The notes: generated from the sequence alone by a model not told the origin. 45,574 nucleotides of DNA from CAZOIA01 sp964579675 (GCA_964579675.1 CAZOIA010000015.1:1-45574), one strand, 5' to 3'. Shown: positions 1-9,125, counted from the stretch's first letter. Numbers and translations: made by a program.

Positions 1-3000
1 CTGGAGAACTGCACGGAGATACTGTGCCAGACCCGCCCGGATGTAATCTGGGAGATCCACACCCGGTTCCTGCGGGTCGGGTGCGATGCCGTCGAGACGA
101 ACACCCTGGGGGCAAACAAGCTCGTGCTGGCGGAATTCGGTCTGGTGGAGCAGGCTCGGGAGCTGAACCGGCTCGCGGCCGAGATCGCCCGGGGAGCCTG
201 TGATGCGATGAGCAAGCCCGAGCATCCGCGGTTCGTGCTGGGCTCGATAGGGCCGGGAACGAAGCTGGTATCGCTCCGGCAAACGACGTTCGACGTGCTC
301 CAAGACAGTTATGCCGAGCAGGCTCGGGGTCTGATGGACGGCCGCGTGGACGTGCTGCTCATCGAGACCTGCCAGGACATTCTGCAATGCAAGGCGGCCC
401 TGGCCGGCATAGAGATCGCGTTCGCCGAAGCCGGTCGCCGCGTGCCGATCATGGTGCAAATCACCATGGAGACGACCGCTACGATGCTGGTCGGTACGGA
501 CATCGCGGCAGCACTGACGGCGTTGGACGCGTATCCCCAGATCGAGGTGATCGGGCTGAACTGTGCCACTGGCCCCCAGGAGATGAGCGAGCACGTCCGC
601 TACCTGAGCGCCCAGTCCGTGCGACCGATCAGTGTGGTGCCGAACGCCGGCATGCCCCAGATCGTGGGCGGCGAGGTGCACTACCCGCTCACCCCGGAGG
701 AGCTGGCACGATGGCTGACCGAGTTTGTTGAGCAGGACGGCGTCAGTATCGTGGGCGGCTGCTGTGGTACGACGCCGGAGCACCTGGCCCGGGTCGTCGA
801 GGCGATCCGGGGACGCAAGCCCAAACCCCGTCAACCGGCATTGGAACCCAGCGTATCGAGCCTCTACCAGGCCACCGCGATTAGACAGGACAACAGCTTC
901 CTGATTATCGGTGAGCGGACCAACGCAAACGGGTCGAGGAAGTTCCGCGAGCGGCTGGCCGCCGACGACGTGGACGGCATGGTGCGCATCGCCAAGGACC
1001 AGGTCAAGGTCGGCAGCCACATGATCGACGTGTGCACCGCTTGCGTAGGCCGGGACGAGCTGGCGGACATGACCCGGTTGATCTCCCGGCTGGCGACCGA
1101 GGTGCCCGTTCCGTTGATGATCGATTCCACCGACTCGGCGGTGATCGAGGCGTCGCTCAAGCTCGCGGGCGGCAAGTGCATTGTCAACAGCGTGAACCTG
1201 GAGGACGGCGAAAGGCGGTGCGACGAGGTGCTGCCGATCTGCCGGAAGTATGGGGCAGCGGTCGTCGCCCTGACGATCGATGAGCAGGGCATGGCCAAGA
1301 CCGCCGAGAAGAAGCTGGCGATCGCCAGGCGGATATACAAGGTGGCGACGGAAAAGCACGGCATCAGACCCGGCGACCTGCTGTTCGACCCGTTGACGTT
1401 CACGATTTGCACGGGTAACGACGAGGACCGCCGGCTCGCACTGGAAACGCTCAAGGCGATCCGGCAGATCAAGCAGGACATGCCCCAGTGCCACGTACTG
1501 CTGGGGGTGAGCAACGTGAGCTTCGGGATCAAGCCGGCGGTTCGGCACGTGCTCAACAGCGTGTTTCTGCACTACGCCCGTCAGGCGGGCCTGGACGCCG
1601 CCATCGTCCACGCCGCGGGAATAAGACCCCTTTATCAGATCGATGAGGAACTGCGCGAGATCGCGCGGAAGCTCATCTTCGACGAAAGGTCCGGCAGTTA
1701 CGATCCGTTGGCGGAACTCCTGGCGCGGTTTCCGGACGACGCTCCCCAGAGGGCACGGCCAACCAAGGTTGATCTCGGCATCGAGGATCGGCTCAAGCAG
1801 CACATCATCGCCGGCGACCGATCCGCACTCAGTGAGAGACTTGACGAGGCGATGCAGAAGTACGCACCGCTGGCCATTATTGGCGACATCCTGTTGCCCG
1901 CGATGAGAACGGTCGGCGACCTGTTCGGTGCGGGACAGATGCAGTTGCCGTTCGTGCTCCAGTCAGCCGAGACCATGAAAGCAGCCGTCGCCTACCTCGA
2001 TCCGCACATGGAGCAGAGGCCGGAAACCGGCAGGGGATCGATCGTGCTCGCAACCGTCCAGGGCGACGTCCACGACATCGGGAAGAACCTGGTCGACATC
2101 CTGCTGAGCAACAACGGGTATGCCGTTTACAACCTGGGCATCAGGCAGCCGATCAACCAGATCATCGAGGCATGGCGGGCCAGGAAACCTGATGCGATCG
2201 GCCTGTCGGGCCTGCTGGTCAAGAGTACCCTGGTAATGCGGGACGATCTTGAGGTGCTGAACGAGCGCGGTCTCAGCCCGCCGGTGATTCTGGGCGGGGC
2301 GGCCCTGACCCGCAAGTACGTGGAGCAGGAGTTGCAGCCCTTGTACAAGGGGCGCGTGTTCTACGCGAAGGACGCATTCGACGGGCTTGAGTTGATGCGG
2401 AAGCTCTGCGAGGGGGCACAGGGCGAGATTGCCAGCCCACGAGCGTCGATCACGAAGCCGAGAGCGGTCACGAAGCCGGAAGCGCCCGGGCGGACCGAGC
2501 GGAGCGACATTGCGATCGGTGTCCCGATTCCGGTCCCGCCATTCTGGGGCTCCCGCGTGATCGAGGACATCCCGCTCAAGGCGGTACTGGCCTTTCTCAA
2601 CGAGACGGCGCTGTTCCGGGTGCGGTGGCAGCTCAAGAATGCAGGCCGCCGTCAGGACGAGTTTGACTGCTATATCGACAACGAGGTGCGCCCGATCTAT
2701 CGGGACCTGGTTGCCCGGTGCGAAGCGGAGCACGTCCTGCAGCCGCAGGCTGTCTACGGCTACTGGCCGTGTCAAAGCGAGGGCAACTGCCTGATCCTTT
2801 ACGCCCCGGACGATCGCGACCGCGAGATGGTGCGGTTCGAGTTTCCGCGGCAGCCCAGGGCGCCGTACTGGTGTCTGGCGGATTTCTGGCGGCCTCGCTC
2901 GGCCGGCGAGTGCGACGTCGTCGCCATGTCGATGGTCACGGTGGGCCCACGGGCCAGCGAGGTGGCCCGGGAGTGGTTCGCTGCGAACAAGTACCAGGAC

Positions 3001-3321
3001 TACCTTTATCTGCACGGCCTGAGTGTCGAGGTGGCCGAAGCGCTCGCGGAATACATCCATGAGCAGGTGCGAACGGAACTGGGCATCGCGGGCAACGACC
3101 CGAGCGACACGCGGGAAGTACCCCGGCAGGGCCACCAGGCAAGCCGATTCAGCTTCGGATACCCCCCCTGCCCGAACCTTCAAGATCAGGTGAAGATGTG
3201 GCCGCTGCTCAAGCCGGATCGCATCGGCATCGCCCTGAGCGAGACGTTCCAGTTGGAGCCGGAGCAGTCCACGTCCGCCATCATCGCGCACCACCCCGAG
3301 GCCCGCCATTTCAAGGTGTGA
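1..3321 (+). CDS. metH: Cobalamin-dependent methionine synthase, 5'-truncated by the window edge
   Basis: Transfers a methyl group from methyltetrahydrofolate through cobalamin to homocysteine, giving methionine in the cytoplasm. The frame is open from base 1, so the true start lies upstream; 1106 residues are visible and probably only about 20-40 are missing. Counting from base 1: the homocysteine-binding barrel starts in NTLGANKLVLAE and ends with the zinc ligands in VGGCCGTTPEH (Cys254, Cys255); the pterin domain opens with IIGERTNANGSRKFRE near 300; the B12 domain has the GDVHDIG motif with the cobalt-ligand His near 691; the C-terminal AdoMet activation domain ends with RFSFGYPPCP near 1049. 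All four modules are present, so the enzyme looks complete apart from its N-terminus. Any B12 or SAM riboswitch would be outside the window. Confidence 0.96.
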   Translation: MENCTEILCQTRPDVIWEIHTRFLRVGCDAVETNTLGANKLVLAEFGLVEQARELNRLAAEIARGACDAMSKPEHPRFVLGSIGPGTKLVSLRQTTFDVLQDSYAEQARGLMDGRVDVLLIETCQDILQCKAALAGIEIAFAEAGRRVPIMVQITMETTATMLVGTDIAAALTALDAYPQIEVIGLNCATGPQEMSEHVRYLSAQSVRPISVVPNAGMPQIVGGEVHYPLTPEELARWLTEFVEQDGVSIVGGCCGTTPEHLARVVEAIRGRKPKPRQPALEPSVSSLYQATAIRQDNSFLIIGERTNANGSRKFRERLAADDVDGMVRIAKDQVKVGSHMIDVCTACVGRDELADMTRLISRLATEVPVPLMIDSTDSAVIEASLKLAGGKCIVNSVNLEDGERRCDEVLPICRKYGAAVVALTIDEQGMAKTAEKKLAIARRIYKVATEKHGIRPGDLLFDPLTFTICTGNDEDRRLALETLKAIRQIKQDMPQCHVLLGVSNVSFGIKPAVRHVLNSVFLHYARQAGLDAAIVHAAGIRPLYQIDEELREIARKLIFDERSGSYDPLAELLARFPDDAPQRARPTKVDLGIEDRLKQHIIAGDRSALSERLDEAMQKYAPLAIIGDILLPAMRTVGDLFGAGQMQLPFVLQSAETMKAAVAYLDPHMEQRPETGRGSIVLATVQGDVHDIGKNLVDILLSNNGYAVYNLGIRQPINQIIEAWRARKPDAIGLSGLLVKSTLVMRDDLEVLNERGLSPPVILGGAALTRKYVEQELQPLYKGRVFYAKDAFDGLELMRKLCEGAQGEIASPRASITKPRAVTKPEAPGRTERSDIAIGVPIPVPPFWGSRVIEDIPLKAVLAFLNETALFRVRWQLKNAGRRQDEFDCYIDNEVRPIYRDLVARCEAEHVLQPQAVYGYWPCQSEGNCLILYAPDDRDREMVRFEFPRQPRAPYWCLADFWRPRSAGECDVVAMSMVTVGPRASEVAREWFAANKYQDYLYLHGLSVEVAEALAEYIHEQVRTELGIAGNDPSDTREVPRQGHQASRFSFGYPPCPNLQDQVKMWPLLKPDRIGIALSETFQLEPEQSTSAIIAHHPEARHFKV

Positions 3322-3473
3322 CACCCTCACCAGACGGCCGACCGCCGAGAACGGCACCGGGCTCGCGGACTTTTCGAGACATCTGGCATGCTTTACTATT
3401 CCCGCAGTGGGTCCATGCCCGACCCGGGCATACCCGGATGTGCGAACCGCAGACGCCCGAAAGGAGATCCGTG

Positions 3474-4679
3474 ATGCTCGCCGTACGCCTCTCAGCATGT
3501 TCGTTGTCTGTTATCCTCTTCGCTGCGTTGCCCGCCCTCGCCGACGGCGGATTCTTCTATCTTCAGGGCGAGTCCACCGATCTCGCCCAAACGCGCCAGG
3601 AGGTCGTCATCGCCTTCCACCGTGACGCCGCCGACACTGCTGACCAGGCCACCTACGTCCTGGCCACCCGTTACTCCGGCCAGCCCGGCGAGTTGGCCTG
3701 GGTCATACCCCTTCCCGCCACGCCCACCGACGTCACCGCCCATGCGGACAACACGCTGTTCGACGAGTTGGACTACCAGGCCGAACCGTACTTCATGGTG
3801 ATCGGCCCCTACGACGGCGGGTTCGGGTGCACATGTGCCGGTCCGGCTCTCAACGCTGCGGGTGAGCAGGGCGGGCTTGTCACCGTCGAGGCCAGCGGCC
3901 AGGCCGGCATCTTCTCCTGGGCCGCATTGACCAGCACCGGAAGCAGCGCGCTGCTGACCTGGCTCAACGACAAAGGCTTCGCGCTGCCGTCCCAGGCCGG
4001 CGATATTCTCGACGACTACGTCCAGCGGGACATGCACTTCCTTGCCATCCGCGTGACCGAGCCCGGCCAGGTTCAATCCGGCGACCGGGGCCAGATCGAG
4101 ATTCCACCCATCCAGTTCACCTGCCAGACCTCCATGCGCTTCTATCCGATGGCTATTTCCCGCATCTCCGCGGCCGATGAGACCGAGGTTCTCATTTACG
4201 TGCTCGCGGATCAGCGCGCCGAGGCCGCCAACGTCACCAACGCCGTCATCGATCCGGACAATGTCGCATACGACGCTACCAGCCCGAGCCTGACCAATTA
4301 CGAGTCGCTCTTCACCGCCAGGATCACCGAACTCGGCGGCACCGCACTCATCACCGAGTTCGCCGGCCCGTACTACGGTCTGGTTTACCGGCAGGATGTG
4401 ATCTGGCCCGATGCACCCCAAGGCGTGAGCGACCTGACGTACCTGACGCGAATGCGGACCGTCATCGCCCGCGACAACATGACCATCGATTTCACCTTCC
4501 AAGACGCCGCCGGCGACGACGCGGTTGACAATGTCTTCTTCATCTCCGAGACCGACGACCTGGCCGCCGCGTCCCTGGCCGGTCCGCCGCTGGCGGCTCT
4601 GCTGATCTTCGGCCTGTTCCGTTCCGCCATGCTGGGCCGGCGTCGGTACCGCTTGCGGCTTCACGATGCGAACCGGTAG
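3474..4679 (+). CDS. Exported DUF2330 family protein
   Basis: Function unknown. The ATG at 3474 follows an AAGGAGATCC ribosome site; a longer in-frame opening overlaps metH and has no signal. The 401-residue product begins with a signal peptide ending near ALPALADGG. The next segment, DGGFFYLQGESTDLAQTRQE, matches the DUF2330 pattern in which the mature protein starts with a short G/F stretch and an RQ-rich strand. A hydrophobic stretch near residues 370-386 (GPPLAALLIFGLF) followed by RRRYR looks like a C-terminal anchor, so the protein probably sits on the outside of the inner membrane. The last dozen codons lie inside a 39-base repeat that recurs just after the stop. It stands alone between metH and a convergent gene. 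Confidence 0.85.
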   Translation: MLAVRLSACSLSVILFAALPALADGGFFYLQGESTDLAQTRQEVVIAFHRDAADTADQATYVLATRYSGQPGELAWVIPLPATPTDVTAHADNTLFDELDYQAEPYFMVIGPYDGGFGCTCAGPALNAAGEQGGLVTVEASGQAGIFSWAALTSTGSSALLTWLNDKGFALPSQAGDILDDYVQRDMHFLAIRVTEPGQVQSGDRGQIEIPPIQFTCQTSMRFYPMAISRISAADETEVLIYVLADQRAEAANVTNAVIDPDNVAYDATSPSLTNYESLFTARITELGGTALITEFAGPYYGLVYRQDVIWPDAPQGVSDLTYLTRMRTVIARDNMTIDFTFQDAAGDDAVDNVFFISETDDLAAASLAGPPLAALLIFGLFRSAMLGRRRYRLRLHDANR

Positions 4680-4725
4680 CGCCGGGGTCGGTACCGCTTG
4701 CGGCTTCACGATGCAAACCGGTAGC
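4642..4725 (+). repeat. Two 39-base direct repeats, period 45, across a stop codon
   Basis: Copies at 4642-4680 and 4687-4725 both begin GTCGGTACCGCTTGCGGCTT and differ at one base (GCGAACC versus GCAAACC). The first supplies the C-terminus and stop of the DUF2330 gene, the second is non-coding. The core CGCTTGCGGCTTC is shared with the palindromic repeats at 6205 and 12371. Confidence 0.85.
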
Positions 4726-4748
4726 CCCGCGCCTCGTTCAGTTGCCCG

Positions 4749-6047
4749 TCACCGGGTCGTGATCCGGGCCACATCGATCACGTACACCTGCCTCGTCGGG
4801 GCGTGGGCGGAGTCGATGCAGACCTGTGTGCCGTCGCGGCTCCAGCGCGGGTGCAGATCACAGCGATAGGGCTTGCCCCGCAACTCAGGGGGCATGTAGA
4901 ACCTGCCGATGTCGATTCGCCTGTCGTCGGCGGGGTGGTACAGCATGAGCGTCTGCATGTGGTTGCGGTCCGGGTAGGTGTCGTTCAGAATCCACTCGCG
5001 GTCCGGTGACCAGGAGCAGTGGCCGTCCTGCTTCAGCACGCCCTCGCCGACGGCTTCATGTCTGCCCGTCCGATCGTCGATCAGGTAGAAGTGGCCGCCC
5101 TTCTCCTTAGTCCTGGTCCAGGCCAGGATGGTGTTATCGTCCCTCCAATCGTAATGCGAGAACATGCCAGTATCGGACAGCAACCGGATGTCGCTGCCGT
5201 TCGGGCTGGCCGTGTAGAACCGTGTCCACCAGTTCTTCTTGTTTGGTGATCGCCAGCGATGCAGGAAGCTGAACCGCGTGCCCGACGGATTGAACTCCAG
5301 ATGGTTGAACCAGTGCACCCCACCATCAAACCGCTCGTCGCGTCTGTTCTTTGCCGCCCATTCCAGAGAGACGATCAGCTTGTTCTCGCCCGTTTTGAGG
5401 TCCATCCAGTAGATGCCCGCCTCGGCCGGGGCCGGGTTGTCCTTGTACTTCTCCGGGATGGCCACGTAACCGTACCCGGGCCGCAAGCGGTTGACGCGGT
5501 CGAAATCCAGCGACACCGCTTGCCTGCCGTCGCGGCTTGCCGCGCAAACGGGCCGGGGCAATCGCCGCGTCTTGCCGCCATGCACGTCCCGGACGATCGA
5601 GACATACCGGCCATCTTCAACACTGTTGTAAACAGCCTCGCGGTCCGGGGCCGTCCCCAGCCATTGCAGCATCGTCCCTTGCTGCCAGCACCACGCCAGG
5701 GTGGTGTCGAGTGGGATGTACTTGTCCCCGTCCTTCAGATCGACCATACCCACGGTCAGCGGCTCGCCGGGTTTGGGCTGCCGACCGTAGAAGCCAATCT
5801 CCATGGCCAACAGATATCGCCCAGTCGCATCCCACGGGTGCTTGTCGTAATACCCGAAGAAATGGTGCTTGGGCCCGCCCGTCACCGCCCGTGCCGGAGG
5901 GTAGCTCGCACCGTCAGGTGCCGACACTGCACGCGGGGTCCCTCGCGTGCCGACGACGGCTCCGAAGGCCGCCGCCGTCCCTTTCAGAAAACTCCGCCGA
6001 GTCGTCTCTGTCGCTGACCTCTCCTTCTTCGCTTGCCGTCTGTCCAT
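4749..6047 (-). CDS. Tat-exported beta-propeller-like protein of unknown function
   Basis: 432 residues. The N-terminus has a twin-arginine signal (TTRRSFLKGTAAAFGAVVG), so the folded protein is exported. The rest contains repeated segments typical of TolB/WD40-like propeller blades: HPWDATGRYLLAMEI, HLEFNPSGTRFSFLHRWR, CSWSPDREWILNDTYPDR and HPRWSRDGTQVCIDSA. Oligogalacturonate-lyase-like and PD40 proteins look similar, but no catalytic residues can be assigned, so a substrate is not named. The ATG at 6047 is preceded on the minus strand by AGGAGT nine bases upstream. It is divergent from the trans-sulfuration gene at 6272 and converges on the DUF2330 gene. Confidence 0.8.
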   Translation of the reverse strand: MDRRQAKKERSATETTRRSFLKGTAAAFGAVVGTRGTPRAVSAPDGASYPPARAVTGGPKHHFFGYYDKHPWDATGRYLLAMEIGFYGRQPKPGEPLTVGMVDLKDGDKYIPLDTTLAWCWQQGTMLQWLGTAPDREAVYNSVEDGRYVSIVRDVHGGKTRRLPRPVCAASRDGRQAVSLDFDRVNRLRPGYGYVAIPEKYKDNPAPAEAGIYWMDLKTGENKLIVSLEWAAKNRRDERFDGGVHWFNHLEFNPSGTRFSFLHRWRSPNKKNWWTRFYTASPNGSDIRLLSDTGMFSHYDWRDDNTILAWTRTKEKGGHFYLIDDRTGRHEAVGEGVLKQDGHCSWSPDREWILNDTYPDRNHMQTLMLYHPADDRRIDIGRFYMPPELRGKPYRCDLHPRWSRDGTQVCIDSAHAPTRQVYVIDVARITTR

Positions 6048-6204
6048 TGGCCGTTACTCCTGCGCGCCCGTGCCGCCGGACGCAGTACATGCCTTCGCGG
6101 CCACGCTGATGGCGGTCTCCCGAACGGTCCGCCCGTGCGGGGTCGCCTCTGCCCGGCCGCGGAGCATGATACCTGACCCGGCGCGAAAAGGCATTCTTAC
6201 CCTG

Positions 6205-6238
6205 GCCGCTTGCGGCTTCGCAACGGTCCCGGCTAAAC
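6205..6238 (+). repeat. Palindromic intergenic repeat (GCCGCTTGCGGC type)
   Basis: Starts with the palindrome GCCGCTTGCGGC (6205-6216), continues TTCGCAA and ends GGCTAAAC at 6231-6238. The same start and end are found in a longer copy at 12371-12423. It lies between divergent genes. Confidence 0.7.
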
Positions 6239-6271
6239 TCACTTCTGGAGGGACCGGGAAGGAGGACCTTC

Positions 6272-7480
6272 ATGGTTGGGAGTGACAGACCACGCGGTAT
6301 GCGAACCAGGGCGATCCATGCCGGTGAGGAGCCGGACCCCGTCACCGGGGCATCGGCTCCCAATTTGGTGATGTCCACCACGTTCGTGGTCGGGGACCCT
6401 CAGGCCAGTTTCTCGGCCAGCTCGTTCACCGAGGACGCCCCCCACGTTTACACCCGCTGGTCAAATCCAACCGTGCAGCAACTCGAGAAGAAGCTCGCCG
6501 ACCTGGAAGGCGGTGAAGCGGCAATTGCCTTCGGCAGCGGGATGGCCGCCACCATTGCGCTGCTCATGCACCTCCTGCGCGCCGGCGACCGCCTGGTCGT
6601 CAGCGACGTCACCTATGCCGGAGTGGCGGAGCTGGTCCGCGACGCGCTGCGCAAGCTCAACGTCCAAGTCACGCCGGTTGACTTCTCCGACCTCAAGGTA
6701 CTCCCCCGAGCCCTCCGACCCCCGCCCCGGCTCGTCTACGCCGAGACCCCCGCCAACCCGATCCTTCGCCTGACCGACATCCGGGCCGTCGCCGACGCTG
6801 CCCACCACGCCGGCGCCGAGCTCATCGTGGACTCTACCTTCGCCACGCCCGTCGCCACCCGCCCGATCGAACTCGGAGCCGATTACGTCCTGCACTCGCT
6901 AACCAAGTACATGGGCGGGCACGGCGATGCCCTGGGAGGAGCGGTGATTGGCCGAGCCGAGCGGCTGACCCCCCTGCGGCAGGACACGGCCATCCACCTG
7001 GGCGGCGTGCTGAGCCCCTTCAACGCCTGGCTGATCATGCGCGGAATGGCAACCCTGCCGGTGCGCATGGCCGCTCACGCCGAGGGCGCCATGCGGGTCG
7101 CTCGTTATCTCGAAGCCCATCCCCAGGTCACACGGGTGATCTACCCCGGGCTGCCCTCCCATCCCCAGTACGAGCTGGCTCAACGGCAAATGGAGAATCC
7201 CTCCGGGATGGTCACCTTCCAGGTCGAAGACCCGCCGCGCATCATACGGCAAATGATTGATCGGCTGCGGATCTTCCATTACGCGGTATCCCTCGGCCAC
7301 CACCGCAGCCTGATCTTCTACCTCCCCACCGACGAGCTGCAGGCGTCCTCCTTCCGGCTCGATTCCGGGCAACTCGCCCGTTACCGCGACTTCGCCGGTG
7401 ACGGCATCTTCCGCGTCTCGGTCGGTCTGGAGGACCCGGAAGACCTGTGCGCCGACCTGGATGCGGCGCTCAGTGGTTAA
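6272..7480 (+). CDS. PLP-dependent trans-sulfuration enzyme (cystathionine synthase/lyase family)
   Basis: 402 residues, the normal length for the Cys/Met metabolism PLP family. Visible motifs: RAIHAG near the N-terminus, YTRWSNPTVQQLEKKLADLE (substrate and cofactor loop), FGSGMAA (phosphate binding), ETPANP, and HSLTKYMGGHGD with the Schiff-base lysine at residue 212. Members act as cystathionine gamma-synthase, beta- or gamma-lyase, or methionine gamma-lyase; sequence reading alone cannot choose. The ATG at 6272 has a strong AAGGAGGA site six bases upstream. It is the first gene of a run with thymidylate synthase 14 bases downstream. metH nearby suggests methionine metabolism, but the two are separated by other genes. 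Confidence 0.92.
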   Translation: MVGSDRPRGMRTRAIHAGEEPDPVTGASAPNLVMSTTFVVGDPQASFSASSFTEDAPHVYTRWSNPTVQQLEKKLADLEGGEAAIAFGSGMAATIALLMHLLRAGDRLVVSDVTYAGVAELVRDALRKLNVQVTPVDFSDLKVLPRALRPPPRLVYAETPANPILRLTDIRAVADAAHHAGAELIVDSTFATPVATRPIELGADYVLHSLTKYMGGHGDALGGAVIGRAERLTPLRQDTAIHLGGVLSPFNAWLIMRGMATLPVRMAAHAEGAMRVARYLEAHPQVTRVIYPGLPSHPQYELAQRQMENPSGMVTFQVEDPPRIIRQMIDRLRIFHYAVSLGHHRSLIFYLPTDELQASSFRLDSGQLARYRDFAGDGIFRVSVGLEDPEDLCADLDAALSG

Positions 7481-7494
7481 AAGAGGAGATACGC

Positions 7495-8334
7495 ATGAGA
7501 ACGATCCACGTGATAGAAAAGACGCTCCCCGCGGCGTGGGAAAAGGCTGTCATTGCCTGTTGGCAGCAGGGCGAGAGCTTCCCCACCCAATACGACAAGC
7601 CTAACGACGCCAACAGCCGCGACGTAACGGCCATGATACACGTCACCGAGCCGATGTCTGAGCCACGTCTCCATCGAGCTTTCCCCGGTGGGCTGGAGGA
7701 CCTCGAAAAGTATCGGGCGGAGGTCCTCTATGGCGTTCACGATCATTGGATCGCTCCCGAAGAGGGCAAGTGGGAATACACCTATCATGAACGGCTATTC
7801 GAGTACGATCCCCCCTGGTCCAGCGGCGAGAGGATCAACCAGATCGATCAATGCATCGAGATGCTGAAAGAGTGCCCATTCACCCGGCGGGCCCAGGCCG
7901 TAACCTGGAAGGCATGGGAGGACCTGGGCATTCGCGACCCGGCCTGCCTCCAGCGCTTGTGGTTCAGGGTTCAAAGCGGAAAACTCAACATGAACGTCCA
8001 CATGCGTTCCAACGATGCATACAAGGCGGCATTCATGAACATGTATGCATTCACCGAGCTCCAGGCGCAGGTGGCGGCAGAAGTCGGCGTCCAAGTTGGA
8101 GAGTACTGCCATATCGCCGACTCGTTTCATATTTACGGGAGCTACTTTGACGAGTTCGAAGGCTTCCTCAAGACGGTGCAGAACCGCCGTCCGGAGGACA
8201 GAGTATGGGATTCCGGATTCGCCTCGGAAATGTTCCTTGAAGGCTGCGGCATGCTGCTGGCTGAAGATGACATGCCGGCGGATAAGAAGCAGTCGGTATT
8301 GGCTCGAAGGAGGGACTTGTCCGCTTCAAGATGA
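7495..8334 (+). CDS. Archaeal-type thymidylate synthase family protein
   Basis: 279 residues; converts dUMP to dTMP if it behaves like its family. The ATG at 7495 follows AAGAGGAG. Residues that align with the ThyA active site are present: the nucleophile Cys151 in DPACLQRLWF, Arg171-Ser172 and Asp174 in HMRSNDAYKAAFMN, the dUMP-specifying Asn182 (an Asp would suggest dCMP hydroxymethylase), and His212/Tyr214 in SFHIYGSY. The residue after the catalytic Cys is Leu instead of the His of classical bacterial ThyA. The RSND, TELQ and GEYCHIADSFHIY pattern resembles the methanogen-type ThyA branch more than Escherichia coli ThyA. It overlaps ruvX by four bases (ATGA), so the two are probably translationally coupled. 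Confidence 0.85.
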   Translation: MRTIHVIEKTLPAAWEKAVIACWQQGESFPTQYDKPNDANSRDVTAMIHVTEPMSEPRLHRAFPGGLEDLEKYRAEVLYGVHDHWIAPEEGKWEYTYHERLFEYDPPWSSGERINQIDQCIEMLKECPFTRRAQAVTWKAWEDLGIRDPACLQRLWFRVQSGKLNMNVHMRSNDAYKAAFMNMYAFTELQAQVAAEVGVQVGEYCHIADSFHIYGSYFDEFEGFLKTVQNRRPEDRVWDSGFASEMFLEGCGMLLAEDDMPADKKQSVLARRRDLSASR

Positions 8335-8792
8335 GTGTTCGATATCTCGGCGTCGATTGGGGAGCGAAGCGGATCGGGTTGGCACTCGGCGACGCTGAGG
8401 GGGGCGTTGTCTGTCCCTTGAAGATGATCCACGCCCGGCCGGGCCTCAAGGAAAACGCGCGGGCAATCCTTCAGATAGCCGAGGAGTACGACGCCGCTGA
8501 GATCGTCATCGGGCTGCCCTTGAACATGGACGGCACCGAGGGGCCGCAGGCAAAGCTGGCCAGATCCGTGGCAGAGGCAATCCGGAAGATCATCGGGTCC
8601 CGCACCCCCAGAGAAGCCGGGCTACCCCTCGAAGTACACTTGCACGATGAGAGGCTCACATCACATGCGGCAAATGAGCGGCTTGCCCAGAGGCAACTGA
8701 CGCACAAGAAAAAGAAGGCAAGGCACGATGCCGTCGCCGCTCAGATTCTGTTGCAGTCATTCGTTGAAAGCCGGCGCTCGCCGCAAGCGTAA
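8331..8792 (+). CDS. ruvX: RuvX/YqgF Holliday-junction resolvase-like nuclease
   Basis: 153 residues, the usual size of the YqgF/RuvX RNase H-fold family, associated with 16S pre-rRNA 5'-end maturation and Holliday-junction resolution. The fold signature is clear: YLGVDWGAKRIGLALGD at the N-terminus with the first catalytic Asp, IVIGLPLNMDGTEGPQA in the middle, the HLHDERLTSHAA segment, and KARHDAVAAQILLQSF with the C-terminal catalytic Asp. The start ATG overlaps the thymidylate synthase stop (ATGA at 8331-8334). A weak hairpin (TCCCCC/GGGGGA, 8813-8831) follows the stop and may end transcription between this gene and the convergent small gene, but it lacks a T tract. Confidence 0.94.
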   Translation: MSVRYLGVDWGAKRIGLALGDAEGGVVCPLKMIHARPGLKENARAILQIAEEYDAAEIVIGLPLNMDGTEGPQAKLARSVAEAIRKIIGSRTPREAGLPLEVHLHDERLTSHAANERLAQRQLTHKKKKARHDAVAAQILLQSFVESRRSPQA

Positions 8793-8855
8793 ATGTCCGT
8801 GCCCGGGATCCATCCCCCAATGGGCGGGGGAAACCGGCCACGGTGGGCGCGAGCC

Positions 8856-9068
8856 TCAGCCGGCGAGGCCACCGAAGAGGGCCTGGCTGAACGCACTGAT
8901 GATCACCGCGGAAAGACCGGACAACAGTTGGGTCACGATCTCCGATATCAATGTTCGGAAATCCGTACCCCGGAGGAAATCACCCACCTCCGAGAAACTG
9001 AAGTTCATTATGGGCAACAGGGCCAACGGGGCAGCCAAACTGTACAGTTTTGTCGCAGCGCGTTGCAT
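8856..9068 (-). CDS. Small hydrophobic protein, 70 residues
   Basis: No recognised family. Two hydrophobic stretches, LYSLAAPLALLPIMNF near the start and LSGLSAVIISAFSQALFGGL at the end, suggest a small membrane or exported protein. Support for a real gene: a GGGAG site about 10 bases before the ATG and an excellent sigma70-type promoter just upstream on the same strand (see 9098-9125). It converges on ruvX and lies downstream of the BMC-locus DhnA-like gene on the same strand, but its own promoter makes it a separate unit. Confidence 0.6.
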   Translation of the reverse strand: MQRAATKLYSLAAPLALLPIMNFSFSEVGDFLRGTDFRTLISEIVTQLLSGLSAVIISAFSQALFGGLAG

Positions 9069-9097
9069 GCCGGAGTACTCCCATCCAGGTGGGCCTG

Positions 9098-9125
9098 ATT
9101 ATACCAGTCGTCGCCCACCCGTAAA
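9098..9125 (-). promoter_or_regulatory. Predicted sigma70-type promoter of the 70-residue small gene
   Basis: On the minus strand, a TTTACG -35 box (9120-9125), a 16-base spacer and a perfect TATAAT -10 box (9098-9103) with an extended TGG immediately before it. Transcription would start about 25 bases upstream of the ATG at 9068. Confidence 0.65.

Noticed and set aside
1963..3498. 511-codon open frame on the minus strand
   Set aside because: It lies opposite metH, whose B12 and activation domains are unmistakable. It has no ribosome site and reads as Arg/Val/Leu-rich text typical of antisense frames in GC-rich DNA.
3492..4709. 405-codon open frame opposite the DUF2330 gene
   Set aside because: Same reason: the plus strand has a start site, signal peptide and family motifs; the minus frame has none.
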